NCBI GenBank assembly: GCA_041552055.1
Contig: JBFELO010000185.1
Span: forward strand, 1 to 8,516
Origin: JBFELO01 sp041552055
GTDB lineage: Bacteria > Acidobacteriota > Thermoanaerobaculia > Thermoanaerobaculales > Sulfomarinibacteraceae
Length of the DNA stretch: 8,516 bases
Reading direction: 5' to 3'
Shown: one piece after another, positions 4,674 to 8,516 of the stretch
Layout: each line of letters opens with the position of its first letter
How positions within the stretch are numbered: the stretch's first letter is position 1
Position numbers and translations under genes: made by a program
Notes under the pieces: model-generated
The model's database searches: none
What the model saw: the letters and a program-made list of their open reading frames with translations, nothing else
Told to the model about the DNA's origin: nothing

Positions 4674-5156
4674 TCAAAGCTTCCACACCGCGCCCGGGTC
4701 GGTGTTCGACGCCGCCTCGGCGAGCTCGACCATCGACGTCCCGTTCAGCGGATGGATCCAGTCGGGAACGATCTCGGCGACGGGAACCAGCGCGAACGCA
4801 CGCTCCACCAGCCGTGGGTGGGGCAGCTCGAGGCGAGGGCCTCGGTGGATCACCCCCCGGATCAGCAACAGATCGATGTCGAGCGGCCGAGGGCCCCACC
4901 TCACCTCTCTCACGCGATCGCGACCGGCAATCGCCTCCATTTCCTGACACTCCTCGAGTACCTCGACCGGGTGATGCTCGACCTCGAGCAGGACCGCCTG
5001 GTTGAAGAAGTCCGGTTGCGAGGGACCGATCGCCCGCGAGCGAAAAAGTGAAGACACCGTCACCACTCGGTGCCGCTGCGCGAGCCGAGCACAGGCGCTC
5101 CCGAACTCTGACGGCGGATCACCGAGGTTCCCCCCGAGGCCCAGTACGACGTCCAT
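4674..5156 (-). CDS. folK: 2-amino-4-hydroxy-6-hydroxymethyldihydropteridine pyrophosphokinase (HPPK)
   Basis: The 160-residue product transfers pyrophosphate from ATP to 6-hydroxymethyl-7,8-dihydropterin, the step before dihydropteroate synthase in folate synthesis. It has the HPPK hallmarks in order: GGNLGD (8-13), FFN (50-52), the signature RWGPRPLDIDLL (86-97) with Mg-binding Asp93 and Asp95, LPHPRL (111-116) and FALVPV (121-126). Length is normal for a single-domain enzyme; no folP or folB is fused or adjacent. ATG at 5156 is preferred over the TTG one codon upstream because GTGAGGG lies about 4 bases before it. It runs opposite to pyrE (convergent) and to the PBP gene (divergent, 111-bp gap). 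A weak TAGTCT -10 candidate (complement of 5171-5176) lies close to the start. Confidence 0.92.
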   Translation of the reverse strand: MDVVLGLGGNLGDPPSEFGSACARLAQRHRVVTVSSLFRSRAIGPSQPDFFNQAVLLEVEHHPVEVLEECQEMEAIAGRDRVREVRWGPRPLDIDLLLIRGVIHRGPRLELPHPRLVERAFALVPVAEIVPDWIHPLNGTSMVELAEAASNTDPGAVWKL

Positions 5157-5187
5157 CAACCCTCACGGCAAGACTACAGGTGAGGGC

Positions 5188-5271
5188 ATGAAGATTGAAG
5201 GCCGCTTCCCCCATGTCGCCACATTGTGGCCACACGATCCGACGACACCATCTGCTACCCTTTGGGTATGA
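5188..5271 (+). CDS. possible 27-residue leader ORF ahead of the PBP gene
   Basis: ATG 5188 follows AGGTGAGGG (5178-5186), a fair ribosome binding site, and the frame stops at TGA 5269-5271, overlapping the PBP start (ATGA). That arrangement is typical of translational coupling. The peptide begins MKIEGRF and ends SATLWV, and I recognise no family. Against it: the same GTGAGGG-like bases are complementary to folK's own upstream region, and the -10-like element at 5253-5261 would start PBP transcription at its ATG, bypassing this ORF. It may be chance. Confidence 0.25.
   Translation: MKIEGRFPHVATLWPHDPTTPSATLWV
5218..5230. promoter_or_regulatory. 13-bp palindrome in the folK/PBP divergent gap (operator candidate)
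   Basis: GCCACA-T-TGTGGC is a perfect 6-bp-arm palindrome centred about 44 bases before the PBP start and about 68 bases before the folK start. Its place between divergent genes fits a regulator-binding site. A single copy in one window is weak evidence. Confidence 0.25.
5253..5261 (+). promoter_or_regulatory. extended -10 element of the PBP gene; implies a leaderless transcript
   Basis: TGCTACCCT matches the extended TGNTANNNT pattern and ends 6 bases before ATG 5268, so the likely transcription start is the A of the ATG. There is no ribosome binding site in the 15 bases before this ATG. It is nearly identical to TGCTACCAT before the regulator gene. No convincing -35 is seen at 16-18 bases. 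Confidence 0.5.
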
Positions 5272-7829
5272 ACGCGCGCCTGGCACGAGTCCTCACCTTT
5301 GCCCTCTGGGCTGCCGTCGCCGGGATCCTCCTCGGGGCACTCGGAGGCTGGATCATCGCGCAGTCTCTCCACGTCCCGCAGGTCGACCAGCTGGCCACGT
5401 TTCGGCCGGCGACGACCACGCACATCTTCGCTGGCGATGGCGAGCAGGTGGCCTCGTTCGCCCTCGAGCGCCGGGTGGAGCTCAGGCCGGAGCAGATCCC
5501 GGATCATGTCAAGCACGCAATCGTCGCCATCGAGGACGCCGACTTCTACGATCACGGGGGCGTCGATCCGAGCGCCGTACTCCGGGCGGCACTGGTCACT
5601 CTCCGCAATGTGGTCTCCGGTAGCGACCGGGTCATCACCCAGGGCGGTTCGACCCTGACCCAACAGCTGGCGCTCAATCTGTTCCTGAAGCGCGAACGGA
5701 CAATCAGCCGCAAGGTCAAGGAGGCGTTGCTGGCGATCGACATCGAGAAGAGGTACAGCAAGGACCAGATCATCACCATGTACGCCAATCAGATCTTCTT
5801 CGGCCACGGGGCGTACGGGGTGGAAGCGGCGTCTCTTCTGTACTACGACAAACCGGCGAGCGAGCTGACCCTCCCGGAGGCGGCCCTGCTCGCCGGGATG
5901 ATCCCGAGTGCCAACAACCGCTACAACCCGTTCAAACGACCGCAGGCCGCGTTGCAGCGGCGCAACAAAGTGCTCGATCGGATGTTGGAGCTCGGCTTCA
6001 TCGATCGGGAAGCCTACGACTCCGCCGTGGAGCAGCCGCTGGGGGTGGAGCTCCACCGTGACCGGATCGACTCGGGCGCGTACTTCCTCGAGATGGTCCG
6101 GCAGGAGATCGAACAGCGCTACGGTACCGACGCACTGTACACCGCGGGTCTCCAGGTCCATCTCACCATGGATCGCGATCTCCAGGATCTCGCCGAACGA
6201 TCCGTTCGCGAGGGTCTGGTCACGCTCGAGATGGAGAACATCGGCTTCCGCCCGCCACCGAACGTGATCGACCAGGGTCTGGCTGCCTCCCCTGCCGAGT
6301 ACGAAGATTCTTCATGGCGCCAGCTGGTTCTCCAGCCGGGGGCCATGGTGCGGGCGGTGGTCCACGAGGTGTCGCGCCGCGAGGCACAGCTCCGCATCGG
6401 CGACTTTCCGGCCCGCCTCACATTGGCCGGCGCAGCCTGGACCAAGGTCGGATCTCTCGGCCGCATCCTCGTACCGGGCGACCTGGTGCTGGTTCGGCTG
6501 CCCGATCCGTTGCCCACTCCCGAAGAGGCGGGCGGCGACGGTGAAGCGCAAAACCCGCCTCTCCAAGTGGAGCTGCTGCAGGAACCCGAGATCGAGGGTG
6601 CGCTGATCGCGATCGACAACAACACCGGCGCCATTCTCGCGATGGTCGGCGGGTTCGACTTTGAACGCAGCGAGTTCAACCGCGCCGTCCAATCGGCGCT
6701 GCAATGCGGCTCCGCGTTCAAGCCGTTCGTGTACATGACCGCGTTCCAGCAGGGATACACGCCGTCCGACCAGCTGTTCGACGGGCCGTTTCTGCTGCCC
6801 GACGCCGAGGGCCAGCTGACCTACTGCCCCAAGAACTACTACGATCGGTACTACGGGATCACCACACTCAGGCGCGCGCTCGAGGCCTCTTACAACGCCA
6901 CTGCGGTCAAGCTCCAGCAGCTGGTCAGTGGCGAGGCGGTGGTGGACACGGCCAAACGGTTCGGCATCACCACCGAGCTCCATCCGTACGCCTCACTCGC
7001 GCTCGGGTCGTTCGAGGTGCGGCTGATCGATCTCGTGCGCGCCTACAGCGGAATCGCCAACCTCGGCGAACTGCCGGAGCTGTACTTCATCTCCGAGATC
7101 TACGACCGCGATGGTCGGCTGGAGGAGCGCTTCTTCCCACGCACCGAGCGAGTGATGCCGGCGCCGGTGACATACCTGATGTTGCACCTCTTGAGGGGGG
7201 TGATCCAGGAGGGAACCGGCGTCTCGGCGGCGTCACTCGAGGCGAACCTCGCGGGCAAGACCGGAACCACGGATCTCTACTCGGACGCCTGGTTCGTGGG
7301 ATTCTCGCCACGAATCACCGTCGGTGTCTGGGTCGGTCGCGACCTCAAGGCGCCGATCGCCAAGCGGATGACCGGGGCCAGGGCGGCGCAGCCGATCTGG
7401 AATCGGTTCATGGCCGATTACCTCGACACCGTCGATGAGGAGGTCAAGGCCGAGGACTTTTCGGTGCCTCCGGGCGTGGTCTTCTCTCCGGTGGATCGAA
7501 TCACCGGCGAGCGTGCCATACCCCGGTGTGCGCACCACGACAAGATCATCCTCGAGGCGTTCCTCGACGGCACGGAGCCGACCGAAGCGTGCGGGGATCG
7601 CCTGCCCGGGCTCGAGCAGCTCCCGTGGCCCTTCCAGCTGCCGTTCTACGAACCACGGCCCGGTGAGCCCATGCCCAACGGCGAGGCCGTCAACGTGGCC
7701 GACGAGCGGTTGCGCCCGACACCCACACCGGACCAGCTCAAGGCCATGGGTGGCGAGGAGGAGTTCGAAAAGGTCAAGGAGGAACGCCGGTTCCCCTATC
7801 CGGATGGGTCCTTCTCAACCGGCCGCTGA
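5268..7829 (+). CDS. ponA: bifunctional penicillin-binding protein 1A (glycosyltransferase 51 / transpeptidase)
   Basis: The 853-residue class A PBP polymerises lipid II into glycan strands and cross-links them, anchored in the inner membrane and acting in the periplasm. A single N-terminal membrane segment spans about 8-31. The GT51 domain (about 55-230) has catalytic Glu89 in EDADFYDH, GGSTLTQQ (126-133), KVKEALLA (149-156) and the MYANQIFFGHGAYG helix. An OB-like insert (about 340-440) separates it from the transpeptidase domain, which has catalytic Ser482 in GSAFK, SYN (541-543) and KTGT (664-667). All catalytic residues are present. The C-terminal part carries Cys754 and Cys775 around EAFLDGTEP, a pattern I recall from deltaproteobacterial-type PBP1A; Cys480 sits just before the GS of the active site and could pair with Cys520. 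ATG 5268 is chosen over in-frame upstream TTG 5226 because it places MNARLARV directly before the membrane helix. Also called mrcA. Confidence 0.93.
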   Translation: MNARLARVLTFALWAAVAGILLGALGGWIIAQSLHVPQVDQLATFRPATTTHIFAGDGEQVASFALERRVELRPEQIPDHVKHAIVAIEDADFYDHGGVDPSAVLRAALVTLRNVVSGSDRVITQGGSTLTQQLALNLFLKRERTISRKVKEALLAIDIEKRYSKDQIITMYANQIFFGHGAYGVEAASLLYYDKPASELTLPEAALLAGMIPSANNRYNPFKRPQAALQRRNKVLDRMLELGFIDREAYDSAVEQPLGVELHRDRIDSGAYFLEMVRQEIEQRYGTDALYTAGLQVHLTMDRDLQDLAERSVREGLVTLEMENIGFRPPPNVIDQGLAASPAEYEDSSWRQLVLQPGAMVRAVVHEVSRREAQLRIGDFPARLTLAGAAWTKVGSLGRILVPGDLVLVRLPDPLPTPEEAGGDGEAQNPPLQVELLQEPEIEGALIAIDNNTGAILAMVGGFDFERSEFNRAVQSALQCGSAFKPFVYMTAFQQGYTPSDQLFDGPFLLPDAEGQLTYCPKNYYDRYYGITTLRRALEASYNATAVKLQQLVSGEAVVDTAKRFGITTELHPYASLALGSFEVRLIDLVRAYSGIANLGELPELYFISEIYDRDGRLEERFFPRTERVMPAPVTYLMLHLLRGVIQEGTGVSAASLEANLAGKTGTTDLYSDAWFVGFSPRITVGVWVGRDLKAPIAKRMTGARAAQPIWNRFMADYLDTVDEEVKAEDFSVPPGVVFSPVDRITGERAIPRCAHHDKIILEAFLDGTEPTEACGDRLPGLEQLPWPFQLPFYEPRPGEPMPNGEAVNVADERLRPTPTPDQLKAMGGEEEFEKVKEERRFPYPDGSFSTGR

Positions 7830-7903
7830 ACATCAGCGGGTTCGAGATCGCAAGGAATCCCCAGCCCCCGACTGTCGCTGGTAGCTCGACCACCACCCGC
7901 CCA
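7830..7903. other. short gap after the PBP gene
   Basis: No ORF, RNA gene or hairpin plus T-run is visible, so the PBP transcript end is not defined by sequence. The G-rich end of cassette B starts right after. Confidence 0.4.
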
Positions 7904-7961
7904 GGGGATGGGGGAGTGAGGGGATGAGGGCCTGGCCCCCACCCGGGTCAGGATGAGGGGA
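7904..7961. repeat. left (G-rich) end of IVS-like cassette B
   Basis: This array of GGGGATG/GGGGAGTGA words contains the 20-mer 7924-7943 shared exactly with 1872-1891. The 15 bases 7916-7930 are the exact reverse complement of 8480-8494 downstream of the gene. Four G-runs (7904-7907, 7910-7914, 7920-7923, 7928-7930) with loops of 2-5 nt fit a G-quadruplex motif. The copy is shorter than the one before gene A. Confidence 0.75.
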
Positions 7962-8001
7962 CGCGCGGGCAACTGACTCCGGTGAAGGCGCCCGTTTGCA
8001 C

Positions 8002-8021
8002 TGCGGTCGCTAATGGTCCTT
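8002..8021 (+). promoter_or_regulatory. conserved block upstream of IVS-like gene B (candidate promoter)
   Basis: It is identical to 1958-1977 at 19 of 20 positions, although the sequence between it and the coding region differs between the copies. TAATGG (8011-8016) as a -10 would give transcription start near 8023 and a leader of about 46 nt ending in a good ribosome binding site. The -10 assignment is a guess; the conservation is not. Confidence 0.45.
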
Positions 8022-8039
8022 GTTCGTTTTTGGGGGCAC

Positions 8040-8072
8040 ATGAACTCTTCAACGCACTGGAGAGGATCGTGA
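8040..8072 (+). CDS. possible 10-codon leader ORF overlapping the IVS-like gene B start
   Basis: ATG 8040 opens a ten-codon frame (MNSSTHWRGS) that ends at TGA 8070-8072, overlapping GTG 8069 of the main gene. G5 at 8032-8036 could serve as a weak ribosome binding site. The parallel mini-ORF before copy A (1995-2012, MRTST) also ends on that gene's start codon, although the peptides are unrelated. This suggests coupling rather than a functional peptide. Confidence 0.25.
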   Translation: MNSSTHWRGS

Positions 8073-8425
8073 GAGATCACCGCAATCTCGACGCATTCAG
8101 GCTGGCGCACAGACTGGTCCTTCTGGTGTATCGGGCGACGCACGATTTTCCCCGCGATGAACTCTACGGAATCACCAGTCAAATGAGAAGAAGCGCGGTA
8201 TCCGTTGCGACAAACATCGTCGAAGGGCATGGCCGAAGATCTGAAGCGGATCGATTTCGTTTCCTGGATATCGCTTTCGGATCAGTGCGCGAGACCGGAT
8301 ACCACATCGAACTCTTCCGCGATCTCGGTTACCTCGAGCATAACGGAATGACAGGATTGTGCCAGATCCAGAGCCGGACCGCAGCCGCACTCGCGGGTTT
8401 GATCAAGACCAGGAAGACCAGCTGA
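8069..8425 (+). CDS. four-helix-bundle protein, 23S rRNA IVS / Avd-like family (copy B)
   Basis: The 118-residue product is a second, complete member of the family, with RDHRNLDAFRLAH at the N-terminus, FPRDELYGIT, QMRRSA, NIVEG (49-53) and a basic end (IKTRKTS). GTG 8069 is chosen because GGAG at 8059-8062 lies 6 bases before it and because family members normally begin just before RDH; a longer in-frame start at GTG 7982 would run through the conserved non-coding block. It aligns with copy A over 117 residues without gaps (28 differences), and 30 consecutive bases (8146-8175 versus 2101-2130) are identical, a stronger match than the rest. It is framed by inverted G-rich and C-rich arrays, as copy A is. 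No rRNA, reverse transcriptase or transposase is adjacent, so its role is unknown. Family assignment is firm; nucleic-acid binding is inferred from relatives. Confidence 0.87.
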   Translation: MRDHRNLDAFRLAHRLVLLVYRATHDFPRDELYGITSQMRRSAVSVATNIVEGHGRRSEADRFRFLDIAFGSVRETGYHIELFRDLGYLEHNGMTGLCQIQSRTAAALAGLIKTRKTS

Positions 8426-8465
8426 AGCGGCGCGAGATGTTCTGGGATATCGATCATCAAGACCA

Positions 8466-8516
8466 TAGGCACCGGTCGCCCCTCATCCCCTCACCCCCAG
8501 GTGCCGTAGGCACCGG
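8466..8516. repeat. right (C-rich) end of IVS-like cassette B, truncated by the window edge
   Basis: TAGGCACCGG occurs at 8466-8475 and again at 8507-8516, so the window stops inside a tandem array with a 41-base period. Between them lies CCCCTCATCCCCTCACCCCC, of which 8480-8494 is the reverse complement of 7916-7930. The hairpin GGTGCC-GTA-GGCACC (8500-8514) is the perfect version of the family stem-loop. The array probably continues beyond the window. Confidence 0.75.

Noticed and set aside
4602..5051. Plus-strand ORF antisense to folK
   Set aside because: folK on the minus strand has all HPPK motifs; the opposite frame shows no family features.
5163..6161. 332-residue minus-strand ORF in the PBP gene
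   Set aside because: Shadow of the GT51 domain coding sequence with no domain of its own.
8069..8425. Intervening sequence inside a 23S rRNA gene
   Set aside because: Flanking DNA is a PBP gene and repeats; no rRNA sequence is recognisable on either side.

Overview
The window is GC-rich bacterial DNA with strong G/C third-position bias. It carries six clear full-length genes plus what may be the tail of a seventh. The PBP1A with an OB-like insert, the sigma-54 activator and the single-gene pyrE/folK layout suggest a diderm (Gram-negative-type) bacterium. An acidobacterial or similar environmental lineage is my guess, but the sequence cannot fix taxonomy.

Layout, left to right. Positions 1-44 may hold the last codons of an upstream gene. 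Positions 45-193 hold a G-rich then C-rich repeat element with no gene inside. A promoter (194-222) and a strong ribosome binding site lead into an ALDH7/antiquitin-type aldehyde dehydrogenase of lysine catabolism (258-1784). Next is a small four-helix-bundle (23S rRNA IVS/Avd-like) gene, copy A (2012-2380), with G-rich repeats before it and C-rich inverted-complement repeats after it. The C-rich repeats end about 17 bases before an NtrC-type sigma-54 response regulator (2561-3901). Its stop codon overlaps the start of pyrE (3901-4485). folK (4674-5156, minus strand) converges on pyrE and diverges from a bifunctional class A penicillin-binding protein (5268-7829). A second IVS-like gene, copy B (8069-8425), follows, again framed by a G-rich array and a C-rich array that runs off the window end.

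The housekeeping genes are ordinary: lysine/aminoadipate catabolism, signal-dependent transcription, pyrimidine synthesis, folate synthesis and peptidoglycan synthesis. The most interesting signal is the repeated cassette. Two IVS-like genes whose products are 76% identical (89/117 residues, no gaps) are each enclosed by perfect 15-bp inverted repeats of the CCCCTCATCCCC type. They also share two non-coding blocks upstream of the gene. The C-rich units contain a small hairpin (6-nt stem, 3-nt loop) whose stem changes with compensation between copies. Together this looks like a dispersed mobile or mobilisable element built around an IVS/Avd-type protein, with REP-like ends and one gene-less relative at 45-193. 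That interpretation is inference; the repeats, the paired copies and the covariation are directly visible.

Three genes (the dehydrogenase, the regulator and the PBP) share a GCTAC-N2-T -10-like element. In the regulator and the PBP it lies 7-8 bases from the ATG, which suggests leaderless mRNAs and decides both start codons.
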